From the NCBI RefSeq assembly GCF_037975245.1, contig NC_092575.1:8464001-8528000 (forward strand): DNA of 64,000 nt, given 5' to 3'. Position 1 is the stretch's first letter; every line of letters starts with the position of its first letter. This DNA comes from Apostichopus japonicus (lineage: Eukaryota; Echinodermata; Holothuroidea; Aspidochirotida; Stichopodidae). Below the pieces are notes generated by a model. The model was given only the letters and a program-made list of their open reading frames with translations. It searched no databases and was not told the origin of the DNA. Positions 34,326 to 49,300 of this stretch are shown here, one piece after another. The translations under genes were made by a program, and so were the position numbers.

Positions 34326-37300
34326 TCAGAATTTGTTCGATCTCTTCCTTCCACTGTACTTGGAGTCTGGTTTGTAATCACTGCAAAGCAAGAAAACAAT
34401 CCCTATCAACTTTGAATACAAGAAAACAAGACAGTCTCACACTGAGCATTCAGAGAAACTTGAGAATGGTTTTAAGAAGAATAGTCAATGATTGCAAAGA
34501 AATTAGCATCCCAAATGCAAAGTTAATTTCTCATTACTGCCAGCTACTGCAACTCATGATATATAAATATTCACATGTATTTTATCTTTTATTAGTTCTC
34601 TAACACAGCTATTCCTGCTTGATGAAGTGTGCATTTACACCCATCCCATTACAGACTAAATACACTCTATTCCAAAGGACAGCCCCAAAAGGGCTACATT
34701 CTTTACTTTATCTGTTTCTCACCCTTTGCCTTGTCTTCTCCTTCTTTCCTTCTTTTCTTTTATCCAGTCCCTGCTCTTCTTCAAGGATTTACCTTTCAGA
34801 TTCCTAAATCTTTGTCTTTGACTGGAGTTTGTCACCTGCCCAGAATATGCTTGACTTCCAGTACCTAATCCCTGCAGTCAAGCACAAAGATGAGCATAAA
34901 CCACAATGCATAATGAAGTTAATTGAACCTGCTACATGCTAAGTAACTACATACATTTGCATCAGCCCATGTTAGAGAAGTTTCTGTTTCAAACTGCATT
35001 AATCGTGGGTTCCTTTCTCAAATCTACTTCAGAGGTAAGGCACACAACATTCAGTACACAGGAGGTACCATACACTTTATTAAGTGGCAACCCATCAACA
35101 ACAACTTTTATCTGTGCAGGCATAAAAAATGGCTGTAACATTTCTCTGAAGTTGACCACATCACACCATGGTTTCAATTCACATACTTGGTGGAGGATTT
35201 AACAGCAAAACAATGTAAAGTAGGTTAGCACTAGATACTGATTTCAAAGTGTTCACCTTCAGTACATGATTGAATAACTAAGAGACTTTCTCGAGGTGTT
35301 TAACATTCTTCACAGCACTAATGTATTAAAATCAGACAAAACACTATCCCAGTACTAGATGTCACCACTAGAGCAGGATGAACATCCCAACACTAGATGC
35401 AATCACTAGAGCAGGATGAACATCCCAACACTAGATGCAATCACTAGAGCAGCATGAACATCCCAACACTAGATGCAGCACGAACATCCCAACACTAGAT
35501 GCCACCACTAGAGCAGCACGAACATCCCAACACTAGATGCCATCACTACAGCAGCATGAACATCCCAACACTAGATGCAACATGAACATCCCAACACTAG
35601 ATATCACCATTAGAGCAGCAAGAACATCCCAACACTAGATGCCACCACTAAAGCAGCATGAACATCCCAACACTATCTGCAGCACGAACAGCCCAACACT
35701 AGATGCCACCACTAGAGCAGCACGAACATCCCAACACTAGATGCAGCATGAACATCCCAACACTAGATGCAATCACTAGAGCAGCATGAACATCCTAACA
35801 CTAGATGCAGCATGAACATCCCAACACTAGATGCAATCACTAGAGCAGCATGAACATCCCAACACAAGATGCAATCACTAGAGCAGCATGAACATCCCAA
35901 CACTAGAGCAGCACGAACATCCCAACACTAGATGCCACCACTACAGCAGCATGAACATCTCATCACTACAGCAGTATGAACACCCCAACACTAGATGTCA
36001 CCACCAAAGTAGCATGTTCTGCAAAGTAGCAAATTCTGAATCAACCATATCACAAGACAACAACACTCTGACCATCCACTTCTTGGCCTGGTTTAATATT
36101 TAAGTTTGACTGAATTGTGACAAAATAATAAGTGCAATTTAAAGTTTTTAAACTTTTCTGCAATCTTGTGGAGAGTAACCGAATCACACAGCATTGTAAA
36201 TTGTTGACAGATTTTACCCAGAGGCAGCATGCTCATTTTTCATATGTACTGATACATAGTGCTTTCAAGCATTCATTTCACAAGCTACTTACTGTAGGAA
36301 GTTGTGGATTCAACAGTCCAGCAAACAAACACAAGAACATTCTGAAAGAATAAACAACATGACTTCATTATAACATTAACCTCACAACTAACAGTATGTA
36401 TTCATAAAATACATGTGGCAGATGAATCAATATGAAGTTGTCTGAATCAGCATCTGTGCAGATTAAATTTATTTTTGCATAGTCTTCCTTTCCAACTTTA
36501 TAATGAAAACCAAGAATTTATTTAGTAAAATGAATCAGTGCAAGATTATCTCTGAGTGACATCTTATATTTGTTGCCCATCTGATTACTTTCTTGCTCAA
36601 TAGTATTTAAGGGCCAAGGTGCTGCTTGCTGAGATGAATACTGCAGGTAGTGCTTTGAATTTATTTAGCATTTTCAGGCTAAATTAGATCATTTAAAATA
36701 TTTGTGACAATCGTTAAGAAATCCTTGACTTCATCAGGTGACAACAGCATGAACAAAAGAAGCCTATGGCTACATTTCATGTTCGCAATGACAGTCTGTC
36801 TCCAACCACAGCTGGGATTATAAGTGTCAAGAACCAAGCGTCAAGAAGTTATGCTACCTACAGTTCTCAAATATCTCTACTATACCTCTCTCTAATCCCT
36901 TCCACTGTGTGACAATCCATATGCAGATTACCTCTATCTCCCTCCCCCCTCCACCCTTAATTATAATTTAATCCCATTTATGCTTAAAATGATCTGAATT
37001 ACAGTAGCAACAATACATTAGCAAGACTTCTTACTTTTTAGCTCTTGTACTATTTGGAAAATCCACCACAACTCCTCCAGTGAAACCTGCCCTCATTGCC
37101 TGTGATGTAATCAACTCCAGCTGATGTGAGTTTTCTGGATAAAATTGAAAGACTGCTCTGCTTCCTCTTTTCTATTAACACAAATGAAAAATATATTGGC
37201 AACAAATATATAATATATTCATAAAGAAAAGAATAAGATTAAACTAACTATATGCAAAAGGACATGAAAGTTGAAGCATTTCTTAGTTTTGCATTCACTT

Positions 37301-40300
37301 TATTTATTAAGAATTAATGTGTTTTTATAGTTAATGTCAATCTGCACGTTAAGTTTTCCTAGTTGCATCTCTATGAATCATGTACTTAATTAGTACTTAT
37401 ATGTACTTAATGTGATACGTGGATCACAGCACCATTGGATTTAGAATCTAGATATCTACAGCCCGGAAGATTTCAAGAGACCTTTGGATTTTCTATGCAT
37501 ATATAAACAAATCAACAAGAGAAAACTATAAACAAATATTGAACTGAATTCACACCTACAGTATATTCTACCAATCATTATTTCGTATTCTTAACATTTC
37601 ATGGTAAGCTGTGCAAACTGTAAGAGTTAAGCATGATTCATTCCACACTTCACAGAAAAGTTTTGAAACAGTAACTTTATGTTAAGGCAATTATTCTCCA
37701 ACATATTATAATATGTTAAGCTGGTAAAATTAGATAAGTACTTGTCAATATGCAACTAAATGATGACTTATCAAGTTGATGGTAATGTTGCACCTATTTT
37801 TCAATATATTTAATGTTAAAATATATTTATGTTGAAATTGATAACATATTTGACAGAAAGAGATTAAGAATATGGTGGCACCAGAACCTTTTCACAAGCT
37901 CATATACAATGCTACATAGCATACCAAAGTTTTCCCTTAATACATTTTTGAATCTAAGAAAGGTTTTCAACTTCTTAGCTCAAATGATCTTGAACAGAAA
38001 CAAACCAAAAAGATTTCCCTGTGCTCAATATGGAGGGCCATCATCAACACAAGGTGTAATTTTTAGTCAGTATACAACCTACTGTTGCTTTCCATGTTAA
38101 AAGTGTATGTTGGCTTTCATCATTTAACTTTTCATTAATTAACCCCTTATACCAGTCTCACAATAACTATTAATCATTTGATTCCATACAACAAGATGCA
38201 AGCTAATTGCTGGTACTGTAAGTCACTCACCATGGTGCTGTAGAGTGTACTGAAGAATTTGTAGAGTCTCTTTGGAGGATTGTGTGTTTTCTTGTCTGCA
38301 TTACAGAGCCACTGTAGAGCGGATATGCTGCAAAGAGAACAATCTAATACTGCAATGTGTTTTAGACCTAACAGTTCACTCCACATTCTAATCGACCAAT
38401 ATAGTAGCCACTTTGCTGTAAGGTTGATGCTCTATTATTTAGGCTACCAAATTTTCATTACTACTGAAAGTTGATATCAAGGTCATTTCAAGGTCACTTA
38501 TGCATATGCTGATATACATACATCCCTCTCCGTGTCTGATAATTATATAACTTGTAAAGAAGATCCGATGTTTAGAACTGCTTGAGAAAAACCTTACAAT
38601 ACATTATAATACATTATCTTTACTTTAGTTGACAACTTTGCAGCTACCAACACTTTGACAAAGTAAAAGCAAAATGCAATTTTATATCTAAGTTCTGGTG
38701 TTTCTTTGAGAAGATCACAAACATGGTTCTCTGGTGAAATAATCCATTGCAAAGTCATTGAGATTACAAAGTAAGGAACACTAAGGAGAACTTAGAGGTA
38801 AGTGGCAAAGAAAACAGCTTTCTCATCCCTCAAACATCAAGCCTAAATTCATATCATATTGTTTATTGCCAACCTTATTACTCCATCAAATGTTCCAGGT
38901 CTGAAAAACATTCCTTCTCCCATATCACTCAGAAAGAGGTCTCCTTCTACCTCTCTTTCTTCTGCAATTCCTTGAAAGACAACAAAGAACATTTCAAGCA
39001 AACTTTAGTATTTCATGCAGCTGAAAACCAGGCATCCATTTACCAGTAAACTGTATATTTGCTTAAAGACATGACATTCATGTGTCCAGAATGTGTAGTG
39101 AGTTCAAAGAATTTGGTGTTATATGGAAAGCTCTTACCTAAATGTACTTGGTTCACCAAATGCCCAGTCTCATCCACCAAACCTAACGTATCAGATTCTG
39201 GTGTTTGAAATTTGATTGTGTACAGTAAGTACACTGAGAATGGTGTAAAATCCTTAAACTTGAAACAAACATACAATTATCCCATAGACACAATAACTGT
39301 ACATTTGGACACATCTTCAACAAACAACATCAAAAGGGAGTCTAAATGTGTGTGACTTTTATCAAACTTATGACCTTCATCTGATCCATGAATCTGCACA
39401 CTGTACATAGTTTACTACAGTCAACTGGTCCGTTTGATGCTCGTCAGCGCATTTTTCTGGATCGAACGGACCAAAAACGCAGCCATGCAGCTGCCTCCTT
39501 CTCTTTCACCTTTTCCCTCTCCTTTCTCTCCTTCCGGCCTATCTTGGCCACTCTCCTCTACCTCTCCTTCCTCCTCTTCCTCTCCCATTTGAGCTACTTC
39601 CCTCTCCACTTGGGAACCGTTGGGGTTGGGGATCAAGTCTAGCTTGTCCTGCAACTTATTCCTTTGTCCTGTTAACCAGACATCAATTCCTTGCGATTGG
39701 TTGGGGGTGAACTGGATGAAAACCAGACCAAATCCCTTCTGGTGCAAGAACGGCATTTCAGGCAAAGGTCATGTTTGTCCCAAGCCCTCCCGGGACGGAA
39801 CATCGAGCAGTTAACACATTTCAGTTGACTATGTGACATGACTGATAAACCCCAAGTTAAGGAACAACTTGTTAACATAAATTAACAAAAAGATGGGAGA
39901 AACAGGGAAGGGGAAGTAAACCAACAAAAGGTAGAGACATGTACAGTAATAGTGCCTTAACCCTTGCCTAGAGGCCCGTGGCTTACAAAGGTAACAAGAA
40001 AGACCTGAAATAACCATCCCACAAATAGGTGAAGTAAACAAGTGACGAAACTTAAAAAGACAAGGCTCAAATACGAGAGAAGGCAATATAAAACAAAAAT
40101 ATACGAGAGAAAAACAAACTGCCGCATTTATAGGGTGTGTGTGACACAAGGCAGGAAAACTAGCGTAACTAAGGTAAACAATTCGCGGAACTGCTACCCC
40201 CGCTAGTGCTAAAACAGAAAAACAGAGCGAAAAAGGCTCCCTAAAAGAGCCCCAAAAATCCACTCGAAAAATAACAATCCAGACACTTGGGATGGTGGAA

Positions 40301-43300
40301 TGAAAAGGCATGGCGGTGACCGGTGGAGCTGGTCATAGAGGACGCACAGTGTTAAAAGGTTACCAGGACATTCTAGGCACGGTAGAATGAGGGTGCTAAT
40401 GTTGTGGGGAACAGGTAAGCGAGGAACAAAGTAAATAACAACTCTTGTATCCTGCACTAAAGTGTCTTCTAACTAAAAACAATAGAAATTGAAGGAATCC
40501 TCACATCAAAATGTAGAATAAACATTTTCAGAAAGACTTAACCATGCCACAACCTTCATTCACACAGAAGCACTTGAACCTTTGTTTTAATTTAGTTTTA
40601 AACTATCGCAGGTAACCTGTTATGTTCCATCGTGATGCTAATGTACATTTTCATACTTCTTATTCTGCATAATCCTATTAATAATATACACTAGAGAACA
40701 AATAAATGAAATGAAAGTAAAGTAAAGTAAAACTGAAATGTACTGTGAGCAAAGTAAAGCGTTTCTCCAACCCTAAGATTCACCTCTACTTTATGGTCAG
40801 TTCGTTCATTCCCCTAAACTGATAAATCTGTTTCTGTCAACTTACCTAGCATAGGTTTGCTGATGTCCATTCCCACCCAAAAATGACCACGGTTTGTTAA
40901 TGCTTCACCACTGAGTCCTGAACCACATCTGGTAAGTACAGAAACATCATAAGAAACTATAAAGGTTCAAAGTTATCATTAGATCTAATGTACAATCAAT
41001 TTCAAAATAACTTACTAATCATTTGTCTCTCAATCATAAATCATCATGCACTAAATATTTAATGTGAGCCAGCTACAAGTTTGGTGATCCCTTGCTAATA
41101 CTCAGCTGAGTTCATGACAATAAGCTCCAATAAGCTCCAAAACCATCACATACAGTAATTAGGGGAAATACACACCAATCTGTTTGAAGAGGCCTCTTAA
41201 GACAATTTAAGGTGTAACAAAGTCTGATATTTACATCATATACTGTATATTATACACAGCTTACAGAAAGAAGTGCAATGATCCAACTCATACAGTAGTT
41301 TCATGGCTTGTTTCAGTATTGATATAAAAAATATTGTTTATTCTCTTTATTTGGGTGAGTGAATTGTGCAACAACATCAATTGTCATACATGAACTATAA
41401 ACAACTGCATTTCTTGATTCAATATTCAATGTTTATCAAGTCAGAGGTGAAGTAGAAATATCACAGTGAGAAATAGAGAAACCAGGGAGGAAGTTTCCCA
41501 CAACTTAAATAGAAATCCTAGATAATTGTCTTGAAAGAATTTAACATAAGAGAATTTTTAATTGTTTTGTTACAGAATTCCATGGACCAGTAGCAGCACA
41601 TAAGATGCAACATTAACTCTGCTCTGTTCCTTGTTAAATCTTTTTTAAGTTAAAATTGGAGTTATTTTGATTACAAGAGCTTCAGACATTGACCTTTATT
41701 ACTCTCAAATCACCTTTAATCTCCACAGAAAGGAATATATAGTTTGTGCAGTTTTCCTACGGTATGCTGGATGCACATACAGTATGCGCCATGTGTAAAG
41801 TTCATTCAAGTTGTACTTTTGATGATATGGTGCTTACAGTACAAAGGTTTCAAATTTTCACCTCTGTCAACCTTAACATGACCTTTAACCTGTACAGAAA
41901 GCAATATGGTTCTTGTCTTCACTAATTTGGATGTATATATGCCGCCATGTGTAAAGTTCATCTGACCTTTACATTTTGAGTCATTTTCTTCACAAGATTT
42001 CAGACTTTGGACTCTGTTGACCTGAAATAATGTTTGACCTCCATGGAAAGCAATAGGGTTATTGTACTCAATATTAAGATGGATCTACTTGCCAGGTATG
42101 AAATCATCCAAATCATCCAGCTCAAAATTATTTACTTTTTAACTTTTGATATTATATATATCCTTATTTCAGATACACGCCTCAAGTGTACAGTACTCTT
42201 GCAGTTGTTCTTGAAGAATAAGAAATGAAGAAAGAGTTACCAATACTTACCCAACATCCAAAATAAAACTTGATGTTCCTTCTGGAAGAGCCAACAACTC
42301 AACAGCCCTGTCTGCCATTGTCATCTGAATTTCAATCATTCGTGAACTGCAACATGAAAGAAGAGAGCTATGTGGCATCTGCATGCAATGGATTTTGTTG
42401 ATGATAATACTTAACACAATGTATACTTTGAACAACAAAATAAATACTGTTATAGTTTTAGAACAACAGTATTTAAATTATGTAGTTGATATATTTTTCC
42501 ACCTTTTAACTGTGACCAAGTTTGCATCAAACCAATTTGTGAATACACAGATTAAAAGTAAGTTAACATTTCTCCTTGTAACTGCAAAAAATTTAGGTCT
42601 GCAAGATACAGTAATACTCAGCTCAGAATAAACAACTGATTTGCTTAACATAAAATATGCACTTGGAAAATTGGCAGTTAAAGGATGTCATGTTTAAGGA
42701 ACAAACTTAAAATATGTCACAGGATATCAAGAAAAAAAGTTTGACAAATCTAAACAATAATCAGTTTGAAAGAATATACCCTGAAACATTAAAGGCTCAT
42801 CAACCAATTTTGCTTGACTAATTAGTCAAAGATACATGCCACAAAATCTGCAAAAAACCAAAGGGAGCAAGGAAGTGTTAAATCTCACTTACTTTGAAGT
42901 ATACTTTCTTGCTTCTGTCTCGCCATAAAACTGAAACAGAAAGGCACTCAAAATGTAATGACAAATAGTTTATGACACTGAATATCAACATTTGGAACAG
43001 GTTCAAGACATAAGCAATGACTGTACCTAGACTAAGATACAAGAAAGCCAGGAGTCTCAGTGATTCTTTGCCACATTTCATAAGAAAAGGCTCTTGCAAT
43101 AATGTGCATCAATATATCAACTATGAACTATGAATTTTTTGCAACTTTGTTGTGGAAATTATAGGGCTGACAAGATTTCATAACTTGAACTCTGTTGACC
43201 TCAAATGACCTTTGTCATTAATTCCCTTAGAGTGAACGCTCGCATACTCGAACTTCAAGTGTGCGTGCGTTCTTAAGAATAATGCTCCTTTCTGGGTTTC

Positions 43301-46300
43301 TTCAATCCCTCTTGCGTTCTTAATCAATGTACAGTAATGTGAATGGTCGCAGACTTATGGTGACCCAAGATTTCCGGTCAATTTACAATATCCGCTCTAT
43401 CCAGTTGCAATTTGGTGGCTATTTTGAATGTGCAGTAGGCCCATAACACAGATCTGTCATAGTGTACAGATCAGTAGGGCTACCTTCATTGTGTTTGTTT
43501 GTTCAAGTATCAGGCCGTTGCCTTTCTTAACCGAAATACTACCTAACAACGCTATATGTGAACCATTTCATTTTTCTTTGCACCGAATCGACCAACACTG
43601 CATAAAAGTCACTGTTAAGGTTGTGAGACTAAAACAAACTGACTGACAGTCCACTTAAATCTAATAAACTATATAATTCATTATACGCCAAACTCACAGG
43701 TCTTTGAAGAGGCCAAAATCTGTAATTTTATGTTTATTTTGAAACGGGTGATTTTGGAATCGGTTGCTACGGCAGTTACTTAAAGGCTAAAACCATTACA
43801 TATGGCCTAGCCTATAATGAAGTTAACTAGCCTAGGCATAGACCATACTATAGGTCTTTAGACCTAACATTAAATGCCTTCGATGTTGGATTAGCCTCAA
43901 ATACGACATCAGCAGTAAATATTGACTAGCAAATCGTTCGCTCATCCATTTGAAGGGTTTGTAAGAAATTCAAATCTGGGTTAACGTGTAAAGGTACAGT
44001 AGATAGTGGTACAGATTGGTTTTAAATTTGAATACAGTATACTGTTTGTGTGCAATGATTGAGGTCCTCCCAAGCTTTTCTTCTTTGAGATATTGTGTTT
44101 ACAACGTCATCAGGCAACTAGCTCTGGTAGTCCATACTGTAGCTAAGTGCTTTCCTCTCATAGTTGTAGCTACTTTATATGTTCATATGTATTGAAATTC
44201 TTAAAATTAATATTTTTTGTTTATTCATTTTATAGCAGGAAAGACTGGCAAGGAAATGTATGGGATGTTAAGATAGATTATAGACGGGTTAACAAAACAA
44301 CATAATTGCAAGTGGCTTTTTACTATATACGTGTATTCCAAATACAATGGTTTAGCCAAGAATCGCTATACGGTCACAGCCCTAATGTCTGTTTAATTCA
44401 AGATGAGAGCTGAATTTATTATAAGAAATCCCGTCCTGGCAACTTTTGACATGCGGGATTTGAAATCAAATTGCGGGAATTGCGCAATCCTGTGAATTAT
44501 GCCAACCCTAGAACGTAAAAAAAGAAACAGCTGGAATTATTTGTTTGCAATGTTTTCCTTTATTTCATGTGCATTTGCATTATTATTTATTATACATCAA
44601 AACATGAAATTCAGTTGTTCATAACAACAGGAGTATCGATTGAAAACGTACATTTCGGAGGTGTAATGTAAGGTGGCATATTGATCTGCCAATTATGTAC
44701 ATTGTACGTTGTGTTTGGCTAGTTCCGCGATTTTTTCCCCTCAATATTCAGTCCGAAGTTTTGGGTACCCGTTAGCCGACCAGGTAGTGATAACTGATAA
44801 CAGGTACCTGGTTCCGTTTTTTTGCTTCCTGACTCAGGCCTAATCGCAAGCCACATTAAAACCTGTTAGAGCAAGGTGAAACTGAAAACCTTAAAGAACA
44901 CTCCGACTCAAATTACACAAAGAAGGTACACTGGCAGATACAAGTGACATTTATGTGCCTATAGAAATAGAAGGAAACATTGTGAATATGGAAGTGGATA
45001 CAGGGTCTGGTGTTGCCATGGCTCCATTACAGTTTTACGAGAACTATTTGAAACACATACTGTACTGTTGCTACCAGGTGATAAGTCATTTAAGACCTTT
45101 ACTGGTCAGATGGTTAAAGCATCAGGTAAGGTGTTCATGTTAATGTCTTCTTACGGAAACTACAAGGGTAAACTTAGGTTGTATACTGTGAATTGCACAG
45201 GATACTGTTTGTTAGGAAGAGAATGGTTAAGAGAGATACCATTTAATTGGAAGGCACTATTTAGTCAGAAGTATAGCCCTAAGCCAGATAGGGCGCTCAA
45301 GGTTAGTGCAGTGCTCTTTGAAGAAGGCCTACGGAAAATATCAGGGGCCAAGGCTAAAATAGTTCTACGAGATGAGGCACAACCTATCATGCTTAAACCA
45401 CACAGGGTACCTTATGCCTTGAAGGCACAAGTAGAAGCAGAGTTGGATAGGCTAGAGAAAAGTGGAGTTCTAACTCTAGTGTCTCATAGTGAATGGGGTA
45501 CGGGTATTGTTGCTGTACCAAAAAAGGATGGTTCAGGAGGATCTGTGGAAATTATAAAAATACCATAAACCCAATTGCTCAAGCCACTTGCCCCACCACC
45601 CATTAATGTAGAAGATATTTTGTCAACCTTATGTGGTGGGGTGGCATTTTCCAAGCTTGACCTAGCTCATACTTACAATCAGATGGAGTTAGAGGAGGAG
45701 TCAAGGCAGTTTCTCAGTCTATCCACCCACAAGGGTTTGTTTCAGCAAAACAGATTGGTGGTTGGAATAACAACAGCACCAGCAATTTGGCAAGACACCA
45801 TTGAAAAAGTTCTACAGGGATTGCCAAGTGTTCAGATTTATCTAGATGACATACTTGTCACAGGTATAACTAAAGAGAATTTACAATATTTGGATCAGGT
45901 GTTACAAAGACTTCAGGAGGAAGGTCTTAAGCTGAAAAAGGAAAAGTGTGATTTCCCTAAAGAATTCAGTAAAATTTCTAGGACATGCTATACTGTAGAT
46001 GCAAAGGGTACACAAGTCAACAGACAAGGTTGATCAGATTATTGCCATGCCAGACCCATCTGATGTAGGCCAATTGAGGAGCTACTTAGGCATGCTTTAT
46101 AACTACTGTACTACAGGAAATACTTAGCTAATTTGGCAACGGTGTTGACCCCATTCACAGCTTCATTAGAGAAAGGTTGTAAATTTGTATGGGGCTCAGA
46201 AGCAGCCAAAGCATTCAAGACTTCTAAAGAAATGTTGCGTTCATCAGGTTTTTGGTTAATTTTGATCCATCACTGCCAATCACTGTAGCAACTGATGCTA

Positions 46301-49300
46301 GCCCAACATGGGTAGGCGCTGTCCTATCACATGTGTATCCAAATGGCGAAGAGAGACCAGTTCAGTTTGCATCAAGGTCACTCACCAAAGCTGGACAGAA
46401 TACCCGCAAATTGGAGTAAATGGATTGTGTAAGCCCTAAAGATATTTCACATGCTTGTCTAAGGTTGCAAGTTCACTATGATCACAGATAACAAACCCGG
46501 GCCCTTAGAACAGCATTGTTTGGTCCAAAGAAAGACTTGCCAACATTAGCTGCAGAAAGAATATTGAGGTCGGCTATCTTTGTAACTGAATTTGACTACA
46601 TGATATTAAATACTGTAACGCAAAGGACAATGGGAATGCAGATTGTTCATCTAGGTTGCCTAAGAGCGTAGATAGCCTCACAGAAAATGGGAATATGGTG
46701 TTGGTCTACCATGCAGATGTGCTGCCATACCCAAGAGAGGACATAAGGAATCACATGTGTACAGTTTGGACCCTACTTTGTCTAAAGTAGTGAGATACAC
46801 TCTAGACGGATGACCCAGTATACTGTCTGAAGATGAGGGTGTCCTAAAAACATTCTTCAATCATAGACACAGGGGGTTCACAATAGAGCAAAACATTCTC
46901 ATGTGGGGGATGCAAGTTATCATACCCTCAAGGTGCCGCACTGCTGTAATTCAAGAACTACATGAAGGTCACATAGGCATTGTAAAAATGAGGTCAGTGG
47001 CATGGAGCAATATGTGGTGGCCAAGTATCAATGAACAAATTGAAAGATGGGCAGCAGTCTAACATGTCAAGTTATTCAAAACAACCCTAAACTTGCACCA
47101 TTACACCCTTGGATACCTACCTCAAAGACTCACGAAAGAGTGCACATGGACTTTGCTGGTCCGTTTTAATGTTTAACGTACATGGTTGTAGTAGATGCAT
47201 TTTCAAAATGGCCTGAAGCATTTATTATGAGTAATATCACCACAGAGCTCGTACATTAGCTGTATTGCGTACAGTGTTCAACAGAAATGGATTACCTCAG
47301 ATTTGATTAAAACCACAATGGTAGTCAGTTTACTTCAGAGGAGTTTCAAGAATTTGTAAAGGCAAATGGTACTAAGCATAAATTCAGTGCTTCCATATCA
47401 TGCAAGTACCAATGGACAAGCAGAAAGATTCGTTCAGTCTCTAAAACAAGCCATACAAGCATCCAATGGAAATAGTGGTCCACCACTAAAAAGTAGATAG
47501 ATTTTTGTTAGCATATAGAAATGCCTCAGATGCTGTCACAGGTGAAAGCCCAGCTATGTTGTTTAACTTGTTTCTGAAGAGAACACTTCGTATTAGACTA
47601 GATCCTCTGTGACCAAATCTATAGATTAGATCTACAACGATCAATTGTAAGAGCAAGCTGGTTTACCGTACAAAAACGGCAAAATCAAGGGAATTTAAGA
47701 AGAATGACCTAGCTCTAGTTCGAAATTACATTGGGAAACCTAAGTTAAAGTGGATTCGGGTATTTAGAGAAGGCATGTAGATCAGATTATATCCAAGCCA
47801 GAAACGGAAATCAATGAAGATAGTCCAATAACTTCAGGGTATGTATTTCAGAAGACAAGTGATAGCTCTGAGTGGGTTGTGTGATGTTTCACAAGGTTTA
47901 GATACATCAAAATCAAATCAAAAATTGATACTTTTAAATGCCGCATTATTTATATACATCCCGATAAATGCAACAGTAAGTGTTGGAACTGGAAGACATG
48001 TCAGTCGTGAACAACCTAATGTCTTTGTGGGGAAAGAATCCACATGCAAATTTTGCTTAGGGGCGAGTTTTGGGGGCCAAGATGTCTTCAACCCTTCATA
48101 CCATTTAAATGTGTAATACGAATAGGAAATGTGTGTAAGCTCGAACGAAAAACATTGTGTAAGTATTACTTACGGTAGCGCACACACTGCCTCATGTGTT
48201 TGCACAGTGTGGAAGTACAGGTTGTGGACCGCCATGCAGTTGGGCTAGAATGATTCCTCCTGAAGCCCAAACCATGAGACATGTGCATGTGAATAGGCAT
48301 GCATGTGAATGGTTATTAATTGTAGGGAGAAAATTGTAAGAGCTACTGTAGACTGACCACTAAGCTTGCACGGGAAACTGGTTTTAGTTTTTGCCGACCA
48401 TATTTCGGTACTATATTTTATTTTAAGAAAACTGAAAAAACGAAAAAAACAAAATTTGAATTGCAAATACTGGAAAAAACAAAGTTAAAGCTTGCATCCT
48501 TCATTTTGTTGACTTTGGTTTCTCCTATTTACTGTTCTCTTTGCAATATGAAAGTAAATTGCAACAAGAGCTTTTCTGCTAGACGAAATTGTCAGCTACG
48601 ATCGGCACACGCCATATACCAGTGCTTGAGTGTGGATAGCTAGACCTAACATTAGGTTATGCAGCCCTTAGGTGTAGTAATGAACTGACCTTGGTGGCCA
48701 ACATTAGTACACATTAAGCACAGTTCGTGTTCAAAAAATGATCGTTAAGACTTGAAAGGTACATTGCAAAATCCACAATACCATACCACATGTACAGCGG
48801 CGCACACAGCCGGCCCAGACCACAGGCCTAGCGGCGAGAAAACATTTGAGCAGGGCTCTGTGAGTTGAACAACAAAGATGCAAAAAGTAACATTAGACCA
48901 ATCACAGTCCATTATTCACAAAATACACCTGACGTCAGGCTTGAGCCAAGGCATACTAGAGGAGTAAAAATGTTGCATATATGGCTGGAAATTACAGATG
49001 TTGCTGTTGGACAATTCTTCTTTGTATGCTAATATTTTATTTTATTTGTAAGTTTCCTTCACTATTTCTTCTTATCAGTTATCAGACAAGGCATCTCTCA
49101 GTTGGTTGTTCGTTTACGTTGATGAACTCATGTTTCCACTATAACGTAAACAATATATAATCTTTGCCGACCTAATCTCCAGTATTGCTAGCGAAATTTT
49201 TCAACTTGTACTTGGAAGTGTAGATGGTAAATTCTCTTCACTCCTTGAAGAGAAATTTATTTTACTGCCAATACACCACCCACGAACATGGCTACAGCCT

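Larger units (their letters stand above)
44930..47840 (+). mobile_element. Decayed Ty3/gypsy-type LTR retrotransposon pol region in BUD23 intron 1
   Basis: The order protease, reverse transcriptase, RNase H, integrase is that of Ty3/gypsy elements. The protease active-site DTGS is at 44997-45008. The reverse transcriptase spans two frames (about 45068-45568 and 45575-46033) with AFSKLDL and the catalytic YLDD at 45839-45850. RNase H is marked by ATDASP near 46290. An integrase-like region (WWPSINEQ near 47020, MDFAGPF near 47150, [13 protein letters not shown] near 47190) follows. Frameshifts and stops separate these parts, so it is non-functional. It lies opposite to BUD23. I could not find matching LTRs or a primer-binding site; its true ends are unknown. 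Confidence 0.88.

Noticed and set aside
35347-36010. CRISPR-like spacing of repeats
   Set aside because: The spacers are themselves repeated and the setting is a eukaryotic intron; it is a minisatellite.
39829-40311. 160-codon - strand frame
   Set aside because: Hydrophobic, low-information translation upstream of the gag-like piece, with no recognisable motifs; probably untranslated or decayed part of the retroelement.
43200-48200. LTRs flanking the Ty3/gypsy relic
   Set aside because: I looked for a direct repeat pair and TG...CA ends around the pol region and found none that held up by eye; a self-alignment would settle it.
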